Assembly: GCA_911728435.2 (NCBI GenBank)
Contig: OU452198.1
Location: 2,604,001-2,668,000 of the forward strand
DNA: 64,000 bases
Source of the DNA: Apoderus coryli
Lineage: Eukaryota > Arthropoda > Insecta > Coleoptera > Attelabidae
Reading direction: 5' to 3'
Shown: one piece after another, positions 43,801 to 53,293 of the stretch
How positions within the stretch are numbered: the stretch's first letter is position 1
Layout of the letters: every line of letters begins with the position of its first letter
Position numbers and translations under genes: made by a program
Notes under the pieces: generated by a model
What the model was told of the DNA's origin: nothing
The model's input: the letters and a program-made list of their open reading frames with translations, nothing else
The model's database searches: none

Positions 43801-44068
43801 CTTTAAAAGCTCCAACCACTTTTACACCGGTACAAGGTAACATGGGAATATTTTCATGAAATTGCGATAATTGTCCCCAAACACTCTCAGAAAGACATGT
43901 AATTTGAGAACCACTATCTACTAATGCAGGAAAAACAAAACCATAAAGTTTTGCTTCTACCACAGGAGATCTTGCTTCTGAAATTGTGTGATGAAAATCG
44001 CAATCAATATCAAAATCATTTTTGGGGTTATTTGTTAAAATATCGGCCCTAGTAAGGACACCTTCCAA
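40814..44068 (-). CDS. pol: Gypsy Pol polyprotein
   Basis: 1084 codons as counted from a TTG at 44068; no ATG begins the frame. The open frame extends a further ~35 nt upstream, overlapping the end of gag in the -1 frame, which points to synthesis by ribosomal frameshifting. Domains by residue: aspartic protease with LVDSGSQ (D51); reverse transcriptase with LPFGI (363-367) and YVDD (393-396); RNase H with D542, E582, D608 and D651; integrase zinc finger H749, H754, C784, C787; integrase catalytic triad D815 (AVDLYGPL), D875 (LADHGTQF) and E910 (NSSERV); a C-terminal GPY/F-like module near FEGPYRVKK. All catalytic residues are present, so it is potentially active. Confidence 0.95.
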   Translation of the reverse strand: MEGVLTRADILTNNPKNDFDIDCDFHHTISEARSPVVEAKLYGFVFPALVDSGSQITCLSESVWGQLSQFHENIPMLPCTGVKVVGAFKAKQRKVQGQCLIKFSLGHKYFEHEFLVIPDLVYPIILGVDFLRSINAKIDLANRQILCSVDNEIIQISERHFFHEFNTPDSPSVNVISCDKDILSEYITESDFSVDLKESILSQEEKDIFTSFLFANCSTFSNIPGLTDRYYHEINLVEDKTFFIKPYPIPMAHRDAVEKTIQDMESWGIIERASTPYVSPIKTCVKKDNSVRICLDARYLNKLMVRDHEMPKPIEEIILTMSSVKYMSTLDLTCGYWQIPLTLKSRKYTGFMINGKTYQFKVLPFGIATAVSSFTRCIDTIFGPEFKSFMVAYVDDILVMSSSFEEHLVHLSEIFQRFNEAGLKLRLKKCNFFKKELDFVGYVFTAEGIKPNQDRVQAISDYSVPQNVKELQRFLGLCNFDRVFCPRFSALCEPLTGLLRKSVKWRWGSNENDAFLNIKKCLQQATLLYHPNLNLPWHVEVDASDVAVGAQLFQLVDDQRKVVAWASRMLLPREVRYSSNEKEILAALFALDRWRIYLLGRHFTLYTDNRALTYLLTCRLLSPRVTRWALSIQEYDFEIKHIPGTKNVIADSLSRFSNGRLPTPKEKCFKILTGLKLSSDFLKKISNIKPFQRSDTKLNSIIESLAINAKLQARFVLHNDVLYYRQEIDRPYLLCIPKSLTLEFCERFHESIGHFGAYKTWCSLKNEVWWSNMYPDIKKVLRSCDICQRSKCAVLPKPPINPIIPENINELIAVDLYGPLPKSRAGVQYIFVVLDVFSKYVRFYALKNATTRSCLNRLVLNYFPEVGRPKKILADHGTQFTSKLWLKTLTALDIQVVHNSVRHPQSNSSERVMREIGRLGRTYCFSQHTRWAYELKHFENLINSVVHESTGFCPTELQFGHSKPNLLPATLKPPDSGDDVGLGVKLILAKETLLGKAERRKLRYPSRPYHGFEKDELVLLKANTLSSALTSETKKLLLLFEGPYRVKKKVSFDTYVLVNVQDQQERGTFHASHLKKYYLPGETD

Positions 44069-44076
44069 AACAGGAC

Positions 44077-45177
44077 CTAATTTTGGAACGCATCCTCGTT
44101 TTCCGGAATGTTTTCTTCAACATCAAGTTTAGAAACATTTTTATACTTTTTATCATAATTTGTTCTCGTATAAGTTTTATTATCTTTGTTACAATTAAAT
44201 TTATTTTCAGACGGCCTCGGAGAGACTGCGGTCACTTGTTCATGACTAAAACTAGGACTATTTGATTTAAAGTAATAATCCGCTTGTCTCAGTCTCTCAA
44301 GGGCATCCTGAAAATTTCTCGCTCCCACTAATATAACAGAAACACTTGGAGGATAATGACGAGCAATAGTTCTTATTAAATCAATTTCGGAATAAGGGGG
44401 ACTTAAATGACGGGATAGGCGGATATAGTAATTAAAATGTTCTACAAAGGTAAATTTAGTATTTTCTGAATACCTAGCTGAATCAATCTGTAAACGTATT
44501 TTATTTTGAATATACGAGTTCCAAAATTCACTTAAGAATGCAGATTTAAATTCTTGATAAGAACAAAAAATGTTCAAATAAGCATCAGCCCAATTTCTTG
44601 TTTTTCCCAAAAACAAATCACTAACGAGTAAAACAAAATGCTGATAGGGTATAGTGACTACATCGAAACCATTTTCCAGAATATTTAAAAAATCAACAGG
44701 GTGTACCAAATCACCGTCAAATGTTGGCAAATTTTTACAATTAAATGTTACTCTATTATTGTTTGACTGAGAAGGATTATTCACAATTTTATTTTCACTA
44801 TTTAAAAGTTGTAACTGACCAACTATTTCGCGCACTAAGTGACTTATACCTTCTGGAGTATATAACGGCATTAACGGTTGAAGTTGAGGAGGAAAATTTC
44901 GTCCCGATGCCCCCAAATGATTTCCTGGGAAGACATTATCTACTCGTGGTGGCTGAGGTGCGGAAGAAGAATTACTAACTGGCCTACCTTGTTCACTAGG
45001 TGTTGAGGGTGGTGGTGGTACCTCAGGTCTCAATTGTTGATTCATTTCCATAAATACACGACCCAGATCCCTCGGTGGCACACTGAAATTTCTTGCAGTG
45101 GTATTCTCCATTTCAATACGCCTTCGTAGGTTGTAATGAGGCGTTACGTTTGAATTTGGTTGTGGTGGATTGCTCAT
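44077..45177 (-). CDS. gag: Gypsy Gag protein
   Basis: 366 aa from ATG at 45177, 13 nt inside the primer-binding site boundary. The N-terminal third is proline-, asparagine- and serine-rich and disordered-looking. Residues about 145-300 (FDGDLVHPVDFLNILENGFD, LGKTRNWADAYL, FKSAFLSEFWN) have the pattern of the retrotransposon gag capsid domain. The C-terminus is lysine/asparagine-rich and lacks any CX2CX4HX4C zinc knuckle, so RNA packaging must rely on the basic tail. It is intact. The stop is at 44077. Confidence 0.9.
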   Translation of the reverse strand: MSNPPQPNSNVTPHYNLRRRIEMENTTARNFSVPPRDLGRVFMEMNQQLRPEVPPPPSTPSEQGRPVSNSSSAPQPPRVDNVFPGNHLGASGRNFPPQLQPLMPLYTPEGISHLVREIVGQLQLLNSENKIVNNPSQSNNNRVTFNCKNLPTFDGDLVHPVDFLNILENGFDVVTIPYQHFVLLVSDLFLGKTRNWADAYLNIFCSYQEFKSAFLSEFWNSYIQNKIRLQIDSARYSENTKFTFVEHFNYYIRLSRHLSPPYSEIDLIRTIARHYPPSVSVILVGARNFQDALERLRQADYYFKSNSPSFSHEQVTAVSPRPSENKFNCNKDNKTYTRTNYDKKYKNVSKLDVEENIPENEDAFQN

Positions 45178-45190
45178 ATTGTAAAAATCG

Positions 45191-45208
45191 CTTCCCGTTC
45201 GGGCGCCA
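45191..45208 (-). promoter_or_regulatory. Primer-binding site
   Basis: In element sense TGGCGCCCGAACGGGAAG lies 4 nt after the 5' LTR. TGGCGCCCGAAC is the usual complement of the 3' end of a tRNA-Lys primer. Confidence 0.8.
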
Positions 45209-45212
45209 AAGA

Positions 45213-45674
45213 TGTGACAGAATCTTTTTCAGGGATGGTGTTCGGGCGATTTAACAAATTTTTACCGAGCAAAACTTCTTTTAATTGTTTATAAAATTTG
45301 TAACACATACAAGCACTGCAATAAAATTGTTTACATTAGTTATACAACAATAATAATAATCAATACAATATCTCACCTGTCCCTAAGCTTTCTACAGTTC
45401 AAATTAATAATATTTATTACCAAAGAAATTTGCCAATAGTGGACAGTGTGCATGGATTAATGAATAGAACAAATTATATTAAATCGCAAAAATAGAAATG
45501 TAGGTAGATAAAATAGTTAAATAAAAAATATATTTCTCATTTAACACTCTGTGAGCCATCTATTGGATATTTATAAAAATATAATACTTTAGTATTATAG
45601 AAAAGCAACAATTTATTTAGAGGTATTCAAATAAAGCACAGGACAGGAGTAGGATATTAAGTGTATCTGTTACA
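45213..45674 (-). repeat. 5' LTR of the Ty3/Gypsy element
   Basis: 462 bp, identical to the 3' LTR. It should carry the promoter and transcription start, but I cannot place them exactly. Confidence 0.95.
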
Positions 45675-45678
45675 ACAT

Positions 45679-46291
45679 GGAAAAACTAATCAATAAATCT
45701 CATAAAACAACACATTTTCTTATAACTTTAAATTACTCTTAGAAGATTTATATTGTTATAGACCATGTTTTAATTAAAGGAATGTTTATTAATTATTATA
45801 ATTAAGAATAATTATTTTTTTTTTAAATTTTATACCTACCTTTCACATAGTTAGTAATTTATAATAATAGTTAATAATATTTTATTTTTTACTATACCAC
45901 GTTCGCAAAAAAGTCGGCAACAAATGGAATTTATTTTTGCGTGTTGAATTATAGCGTAATAGTTGCTCGACTCGCTTTACCTGTCAGATTTGACATTTTT
46001 TATTAAAAATTTCAAAAAGTGCTCTTATTAATTAAAATTTTGAAAAAATTTATTTGCAACAATGGTTTGCTTTTGCATTTTCTATAGAGGTTTAAAATTT
46101 AGTCCATCTTCTTCCAGACCCTGTATATTATCTTCTACGTACCGAAGCAGCATTATTTGATTTTACGTAATCTGACATCTCACGCATATATTTTTCCTAC
46201 TGTACAACGTCGCTAGAAAATACAATAGCAAACAATATTTCAAATAAATTATTTTATTTATTATCCTTTATATTACATTCTTATAAGAATA
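45679..46291. other. No gene seen
   Basis: AT-rich sequence between the LTR element and mariner copy 2. Confidence 0.5.
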
Positions 46292-46293
46292 TA

Positions 46294-47339
46294 CGAGGCA
46301 TGTTTTTTAAGTAAGTACCGTTTTGGAATTAAAAAAAGACGTGCAAAGATATCGCAATAATTTTATTTTTACATGAAAGCCTGTACCTTAATCTACTTTT
46401 CTACATAATTTCCGTGAATATTGAGGCACTTGTCATAACGTGGCACCAGTTTTTGAATACCCTCCTCATAAAATTCTGCCGCCTGACTGGTTAACCACTG
46501 TATCACAAATGTTTTGACTTCGTTATCGTCTTGAAGACGCTGACCACCCAGGTGTTTCTTCAAGTGCAGGAACAAATGGTAGTCGCTGGGCGCCAGATCA
46601 GAGCTGTATGGAGGATGATCTACAGTTTTCCATTTAAAAGATTTGATGAGATCTTTGGTCCGATTAGCCACATGTGGACGGGCATTGTCATGCAGCAAAA
46701 CGATACCCTTACTCAACTTGCCACGTCTTTTGTTCTCGATTGCACGACGCAGATTGTTCAATGTGTCACAATAAGACGCTGCATTGATTGTCTCATTACG
46801 AGGCAGAAACTCCACTAGCAATACTCCTTTCTGTCCCAAAAAACTGTGCACATGATTTTCCGGGCAGAATTTGTTTGCTTAAACTTCACTCTTTTGGGTG
46901 ATGATGAATGTCGCCATTCCATGCATTGTTGTTTCGATTCTGGTGTGACGTAGGCCACCCATGTTTTGTCACCAGTAACAATTTGGTCTAAAAAATCTTC
47001 ACCTTCATTGTGGTAGCGCTCAAGGAAAGTCAATGCACTGCCTAAACGTTGGGTTTTGTGCAAATCCGTCAACATTTTTGGAACCCAACGTGAACACAAT
47101 TTCCGGTAATTCAAGTTCTCGGTCACAATGCACAGTGGTTAACAAGTCAGGCGGCAGAATTTTATGAAGAGGGTTTTCAAAAACTGGTGCCACGTTATGA
47201 CAAGTGCCTCAATATTCACGGAAATTATGTAGAAAAGTAGATTAAGGTACAGGCTTTCATGTAAAAATAAAATTATTGCGATATCTTTGCACGTCTTTTT
47301 TTAATTCCAAAACGGTACTTACTTAAAAAACATGCCTCG
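46294..47339 (-). mobile_element. Mariner copy 2, snap-back derivative
   Basis: 1046 bp between TA dinucleotides (46292-46293, 47340-47341). The left ~207 bp (3' UTR and last transposase codons) reappears inverted at about 47133-47339. The element therefore has two 3' ends and no 5' end. Between them lie minus-strand transposase pieces: frame 46815-47126 (LNYRKLCSRWVPKMLT, first catalytic region TGDKTWV with the E replaced by K) and frame 46393-46851 (second and third catalytic regions LLHDNARPH and APSDYHLF), separated by a frameshift. The N-terminal DNA-binding domain is gone. Confidence 0.9.
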
Positions 47340-47341
47340 TA

Positions 47342-47540
47342 GATTCCAACTACCTAACTGGTGAAATTTTAACAGCAATTTTCTCGAGATTTATGGGGGC
47401 AAATATCAAAAATGACCTATCGCTGTAAGGCAGTTAAAAAATGCTTTAAAATGATGTATCATTCGCCCCCTACTGCTATATGAAAAATTAGCGTCCACCC
47501 CTATCACTCTCCCAAACGCATACCCCAAGTTTTAACTCAA
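47342..47540. repeat. Dispersed repeat containing ACCAGTTAGGTAGTTGG
   Basis: TCCAACTACCTAACTGGTGA at 47345 is the complement of sequence at 6455-6473, and a variant occurs at 55021-55040. The downstream part with CAGACAGACAGAC resembles a second repeat end. It is non-coding. Confidence 0.5.
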
Positions 47541-48055
47541 TTGGTTAAAGCGTACATACAGACACAGACAGACAGACTTCCATCTGGGGGTCTTAATCGC
47601 CTCAGGGAACTTCAAAATCGTTATATCCGTCTTTATCTCAAAAAATTTTTTTAGCGCGTTCACAATACTTTCCCCGTGCGGTAAAGTCAAACAATAAATA
47701 GTTTTGAGATGAAATTTCATCTTTTAGCTTTAGCTCTGCTTTAGTGTTTTAACATTTCGGGAAAAAAAACAGTTCTTTTCCGAGAAAAACCGGATCTTTT
47801 CCGGTTTTTTTTCGAGACATTTGAAAAAAAAAACAAAATTTGGAAAAATTTCTCTTTTATGGGTTTTTATTAATTTTAAAATATTTATTATAAAAAAAAT
47901 ACTAAAATAACAAAACATTCATATAAAACAATTTAAAAAAACTTCTAAACAAAACAAAAAGCAATTAAAATTAACTAAATCAGCTAAATTAAAAGAGAAT
48001 CTGAAGATTTTCATAATCAGTCTCACTCTCACTGTCGAAAGTCTGGGTTGGGTTG

Positions 48056-48720
48056 GTTATTTATTTATTGATTTAGCCTTAGAATAATTTACATTTTCCT
48101 ACAAAGCTGCGTAAAAAAAAAAAAAAGTACATTTCATCATATAGAAATAAATGACATAAAAATTTTAGCAAATACATTGTAAAAATCAAACTTAAATAAC
48201 AAACACTACATAACATGAACAAGTATGACAATGTACACAGAAGCCTGTATCCGCTAAGCATCCATTAGGTAAAAGGTGTTTTCATATATTCATCAATGGT
48301 ATAGAAACAGTATCTTTGCAAAAACGCTGAAACTGTAAATTTAACAGGTCTAGCACGTAACGCACTGACCTGTGCAGGCAACAAGTTACTATGTAAATTA
48401 AGTGTATTTTTTATTGACTTGGTTAGTCTATAATAGGATGGCCTCAAATCGTGCTTATTTCGGGTATCGTAGCTGTGACAATCCGAGCTCCTTTCAATAT
48501 TATCCACATTAGAATGAATCTCCGTTAGAGTTGCCAAGATGTACACACAAGGCAGGGGCAGAACACCGAATCGAATAAAAAGAGGACGGCAGTGTTCTCG
48601 ATAGCCTACACCAGCCAGGATCCTGATAACTTTCTTCTGCAATTTAAAAATTTTGAAAGAATGGGGCTATTTCCCCAGACAATGACAGCATAAACACTCA
48701 AAGTCAATAAGAACAGACAA
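48056..48720 (-). pseudogene. LINE C-terminal fragment, minus strand
   Basis: The minus-strand frame 48642-48265 reads LQKKVIRILAGVGYREHCRP, HSYDTRNKHDLRP and YCFYTIDEYMKTPF, and its upstream continuation in another frame (TLSVYAVIVWGNS) shows a frameshift near 48655. The sequence resembles the C-termini of the LINEs at 8139 and 60545. A TTTA tail (antisense) at 48056-48072 marks the 3' end. Confidence 0.75.
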
Positions 48721-49610
48721 TCTACGGATCAAAAAGACCAATCTAGATAGTTTGACAGCCAATGTGTCTGTTCCTCGTCAGTTGAATTTTCTTGGGCACG
48801 ATCAGGAACATATTGCCAAATGAATTGTTCATCATCATCATAATTGATTGATGCAAGTCCTATACATTAATTATATCCTTGGTGGAACGGTTATTCTTTT
48901 TGCCAATTTTATCGTCTAAAAGATGGAAGGTTACTTTTAACAGCGACCAGGTTTTCCACTCTTTTGCCTGTCAATCTATTTCGGTTTTTTTTTGTATGAA
49001 TCTAGAGAAATATAGACCAATTCTTTTCTGAACCAGAGGATGTGCTGCTATTAGTTGCATTGGTTAATAAAAAATAAAGTAAAATAGAAAAAAATGAATT
49101 TTTCCAAATGGACCGAGTTTTTTTCCCAATTTGAAAAAAACTGTTTTTTTAAACACTCCTCTGCTTCGATGGAAATCATTTTGTGCTACATTAGTTTCTT
49201 GGATATTTTGAAAAAAGTCATCATCTGTGAGAGTTACAATGTTGTCGTGTGTTTTTGGACCTCTGTATTGGTGAAGATACGGATTTTATACTCCAAAATC
49301 GTGTGGTACACCCTGTACATGTAATTAATTTCACATCAACAATTTATAACAAGTTTGGAGTTGAAAATTATTTCATTAAACATAGTCGATAGTTAATTAG
49401 CGGATTGTATATACGGGTAACAATGATTGTATTTTACCAAATGGGATAATATATTATTTATTAAAATGTGCATTAATTATTATTATGAAGTATTTAAAAC
49501 GTTCACCAAACACACATGGAGTTATTTACTTTAAAATTAAATTTAATATACAGGGGTTAGTAGATGGAAAATAAATCTGCGTTTGTTTGTTCGGAATTTT
49601 AACAATAAAC
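48721..49610. other. No gene seen
   Basis: No supported coding region. Confidence 0.45.
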
Positions 49611-49651
49611 TTTAAAATCAACTCCACAATCGAGTTGATTTTAAAGTTGAA
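49611..49651. repeat. Short palindrome
   Basis: ACTTTAAAATCAACTCCACA is followed by ATCGAGTTGATTTTAAAGT, a hairpin of about 15 pairs. Confidence 0.6.
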
Positions 49652-50796
49652 AACCAGGGACTAATATCTTCCTTCTGTATTTTAAAGTTAATGTTTTATT
49701 ATTATTTGTTTGAAGATTTATTTGTCTTGTTACAGATTAAAGGATGTCATTATCATCTCCCTTAAATATTGGCTATCGACTCAGCATCCAACAAAAGTGA
49801 TATCAGCATTTTTTACAAACTGACAAAGGTAAGTTTATTTTTGTAATTAATTAATTTTAATTTTGTATTTTTATATGTATATTGTATGAACCTTTACTTA
49901 CTATTTACTCAGACTACTACTTTTGAAATACCTCGTAGAAATATTATACAAGGTGTTTCTAAAATATGTGGTCAAAATTGAGCGAATTGCGGACGTCTAA
50001 TCATAATTTAACCGATATTGAAACTCATACGGTTTCTAAGATTCCAATGCTATCCCATTGTTATTTTGGACACAGTGTATACACAATGATGGATCAAAAC
50101 GCATTATGTTCAACTATTTATTGACTTTTTACAATCTATGATAATTATTGTGATTTCAATGAGAACGATTATTAGAAGTATCGATCAATATCTATGGAAA
50201 CACCTTACTATCCAAGGGCAATACAACTCCCCAATTTAGATTGCAGCGGTTATTTTGGTTTTCCGAAAAAAACAACCGTTTTGGAGTTGGCCGATTTTAA
50301 AACTGCTGTGCTACTCTAATGAGTAGAGATGTTAGGGGTTTTTAAGTACGATTAGTATGGTCCCACTTGATGGTAGAGAAAGTTGTTGTCTTTTAAGTTC
50401 CGGAAAAACTGTTGTAATATTCGAATACCGATCAGCTAATAGTAATTTAATAATGTACATTACAGGGTGTCCCTACTATTAAAAGTCAAATCAGTAAGAT
50501 AAATAAGTTAAAATAATTATTTCTTGGGAAACGGTGACAGTTAGGCATAGGGAAGCCTAATACCATTTGATAGCGAACATTAATTAGCATCGACAGGTGC
50601 TATGAAATATACGGTGTGCTATTTAAAATAAAAAAGTTATTTAAATAAATATAATTGATAAGAACAATAAAAAATTGTGACCACCCTGTACAATATTTAC
50701 AATTGGGCTATACACCGACCTAATGTATGTCCTATCCACTTGCCATTTTAAAATTTTAAACGGTTTAGTTAAAAAAATAAACGCACAGAATGTTTT
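49652..50796. other. No gene seen
   Basis: AT-rich. Short phrases (ACAAGGTGTTTCTAAAAT, ACAGGGTGTCCCTACTATT) are typical of eroded mobile DNA, but no element can be delimited. Confidence 0.4.
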
Positions 50797-51132
50797 TCAA
50801 AATGATTTATGACCATTGTATTCGACATAGTGTTGTCGATCAGACAAGTAGGTGGCAAAAAACGTTAAAAGATCCTCATGAAAACCCAACCTCGACATTT
50901 TCCGTAGGACAAGCGAATGATCCAGCTTATCGAAACCCTTTGAAAAATCTGTATAAATCGCATCGATCCGCAGACCCTCCCCGAGGGTACGAAATACATC
51001 CTCTAGAAAGCAGGTTAGGTTGGTTACTGTAGAGCGGCCTGGGAAAAAACCGTGCTGCTGTGGATCAATCTGATGCTTAATTTGAGTGATCATTTTTAAA
51101 TTACTTAAATGCATTTCTAACCGATAATTCAA
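50797..51132 (-). pseudogene. LINE reverse transcriptase fragment
   Basis: The minus-strand frame has PQQHGFFPGRSTVTNLTCFL and AIYTDFSKGFDKLDHSLVL, the fingers and first catalytic-aspartate region of a LINE reverse transcriptase, where the usual KAFD reads KGFD. It runs to a stop just after LSDRQHYVEYNG. Both sides are missing. Confidence 0.8.
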
Positions 51133-51726
51133 TAAAAATGAATTATCTCGTTACGATAATGGAGAGAAAATAATAAATATCAAAATAAACACATTATTAC
51201 AATTAATTATATACTTAATTATGATTAGAAAAATATCCTAAATAATTCAATTATTAAAATTTCTTCATTATTGAAGAATATTTATTTTTACTGTATCTAC
51301 AAAAAGATAAATAATTATAAAAATACTTTTTATTATAGTAGTCTACTGGAAATAACGTGTTTAAATAATATACCTACCTATACGTGTCTTATAATCATTA
51401 ATAGTGAAACAAGATATAACCAATTATATTGATAACTAAATTAAACGCAGAGATACTAATGATATAATAACATGCCATATGTATAGGAAATTTGAATAAT
51501 GTCTATAGGTTAGTCAGGTATCGGATTTTTAAAAGCCCACGAAACATATCGTTGGGTTCCTGCCAAAACAAGCTAACTACACTTTGTGTCTATTCTGACT
51601 TAACTGCCCCATTATACTGGAAAATGCTCAATAAATGTAAAAAACCGGTAAAAGAACTCAATAGTATAAGGACTTTTTTCATTTAGAAGGCTGTGAAAAA
51701 AAGTCAGTTGACTGAAAATATAATGC
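51133..51726. other. No gene seen
   Basis: AT-rich gap. Confidence 0.5.
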
Positions 51727-51842
51727 TTAATAGTATATTGTGCAACGAACATGAAATGACATATATTTCCTACGAGTATGATCGAGTGCTGCAAATCATA
51801 CGAGTAGGAAATGGGCATTTCATGTCAGTTTCACACTATACT
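51727..51842. repeat. Compact palindromic element
   Basis: The arms share CATGAAATG / CATTTCATG and TTTCCTACGAGTATGAT / ATCATACGAGTAGGAAA, and the ends are GTATATTGTG and CACACTATAC. The loop is about 12 nt. It is non-coding, MITE-like. Confidence 0.7.
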
Positions 51843-51963
51843 TTTTCTACGACTGTTTTAATGCTTTTGTAGTAGGTAAAGGATCGTACGTAAGACGTTG
51901 TAATGCAATTAACTTTTCCATTCGTGCGTAAAATGCTTTTTACAACACTTATTACGTTATATA

Positions 51964-53291
51964 CGAGGCACGTTTTTTTTAGTAAGTACCGTTTTCCGAT
52001 TCCGCCGCCGCAGCGCTACGGTCGGCGTTCCGCGCATGCGCGCTGGTTACCTAGATCTCTTGTCTACGCACTGACAGTCTGATTCCTCATTGTATACGTT
52101 GTTTACTGAGTGTTTAAGATGCCTCCGATAATCGTGAGTTCCGCCGATTGTGAAGTACGGGCTGTTATACGATTTCTTAGTGCTAAAGGCGTAAAACCGA
52201 TCGATATTCATCGTGAGATCTGTGAAGTTTACGGACAAAACATTATGAGTGATGGAATGGTAAGAAATGCTCTCACCCATGAGCATTTAAAGATCGCCGC
52301 CCAAATGTGCATGATGAAGAACGGAGTGGGCGTCCTTCGGTCGTTAATGAAGCTTTGGTGTAGAAAGTGGAGGAAAAGGTGAGAGAAAACAGACGCTTTA
52401 CAATTTCATCAATGTGCGACTGCTTTCCTCAATATTCTCGTAGTGTTTTGTATCGCATTGTGACCGAGAACTTGAATTACCGGAAATTGTGTTCACGTTG
52501 GGTTCCAAAAATGTTGACGGATTTGCACCAAACCCAACGTTTAGGCAGTGCATTGACTTTCCTTGAGCGGTACCACAATGAAGGTGAAGATTTTTTAGAC
52601 CAAATTGTTAGGGTGACGAAACATGGGTGGCCTAAGTCACACCAGAATCGAAACAACAATCCATGGAATGGCGACATTCATCATCACCCAAAAGAGTGAA
52701 GTTTCAGCAAACAATTTCTGCCGGAAAATCATGTGCACAGTTTTTTGGGACAGAAAAGGAGTATTGCGAGTGGAGTTTCTGCCTCGTAATGAGACAATCA
52801 ATGCAGCGTCTTATTGTGAGACATTGAACAATCTGCGTCGTGCAATCCAGAACAAAAGACGTGGCAAGTTGAGTAAGGGTATAGTTTTGCTGCATGACAA
52901 TGCCCGTCCACATGTGGCTAATCGGACCAAAGATCTCATCAAATCTTTTAAATGGGAAACTCTAGATCATCCTCCATACAGCCCTGATCTGGCGCCCAGC
53001 GACTACCATTTGTTCCTGCACTTGAAGAAACACCTGGGTGGTCAGCGTCTTCAAGACGATAACGAAGTCAAAACATTTGTGATACAGTGGTTAACAAGTC
53101 AGGCGGCAGAATTTTATGAGGAGGGTATTCAAAAACTGGTGCCACGTTATGACAAGTGCCTCAATATTCACGGAAATTATGTAGAAAAGTCGATTAAGGT
53201 ACAGGCTTTCATGTAAAAATAAAATTATTGCGATATCTTTGCACGTCTTTTTTTAATTCCAAAACGGTACTTACTTAAAAAACATGCCTCG
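51964..53291 (+). mobile_element. Mariner copy 3 (CGAGGCATG family)
   Basis: 1328 bp between TA dinucleotides (51962-51963, 53292-53293), with both correct termini. It has the full 5' leader (GC-rich, GCGCATGCGCGC) and 3' UTR. Its transposase is broken. Confidence 0.93.
52119..53216 (+). pseudogene. Mariner transposase, broken copy
   Basis: ATG at 52119. The N-terminal helix-turn-helix region matches copy 1 until 52263, where about 10 bp are inverted and extra bases inserted, so the frame changes. It resumes at 52367 (MEEKVRENRRFTIS) through WVPKML and LERYHNEGEDFLDQIV. A small deletion near 52610 then removes the frame just before the first catalytic aspartate. The third frame (to 53216) contains LLHDNARPH and APSDYHLF intact. 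It lacks the 72-bp inverted insert of copy 1, and so gives the ancestral arrangement there. Confidence 0.9.
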
Positions 53292-53293
53292 TA

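Larger units (their letters stand above)
40293..45674 (-). mobile_element. Complete Ty3/Gypsy LTR retrotransposon
   Basis: 5382 bp on the minus strand, flanked by a 4-bp duplication (ACAT on the plus strand at 40289-40292 and 45675-45678). Order in element sense: 5' LTR, primer-binding site, gag, pol (protease, reverse transcriptase, RNase H, integrase), polypurine tract, 3' LTR. Integrase follows RNase H, which defines Ty3/Gypsy. There is no third ORF, so no envelope gene. The LTRs are identical base for base across all aligned lines, and both ORFs are open, so the insertion is young. Confidence 0.97.

Noticed and set aside
40293..45674. Endogenous retrovirus with envelope
   Set aside because: There are only two ORFs; the sequence between the pol stop and the 3' LTR is about 60 bp, so no envelope gene.
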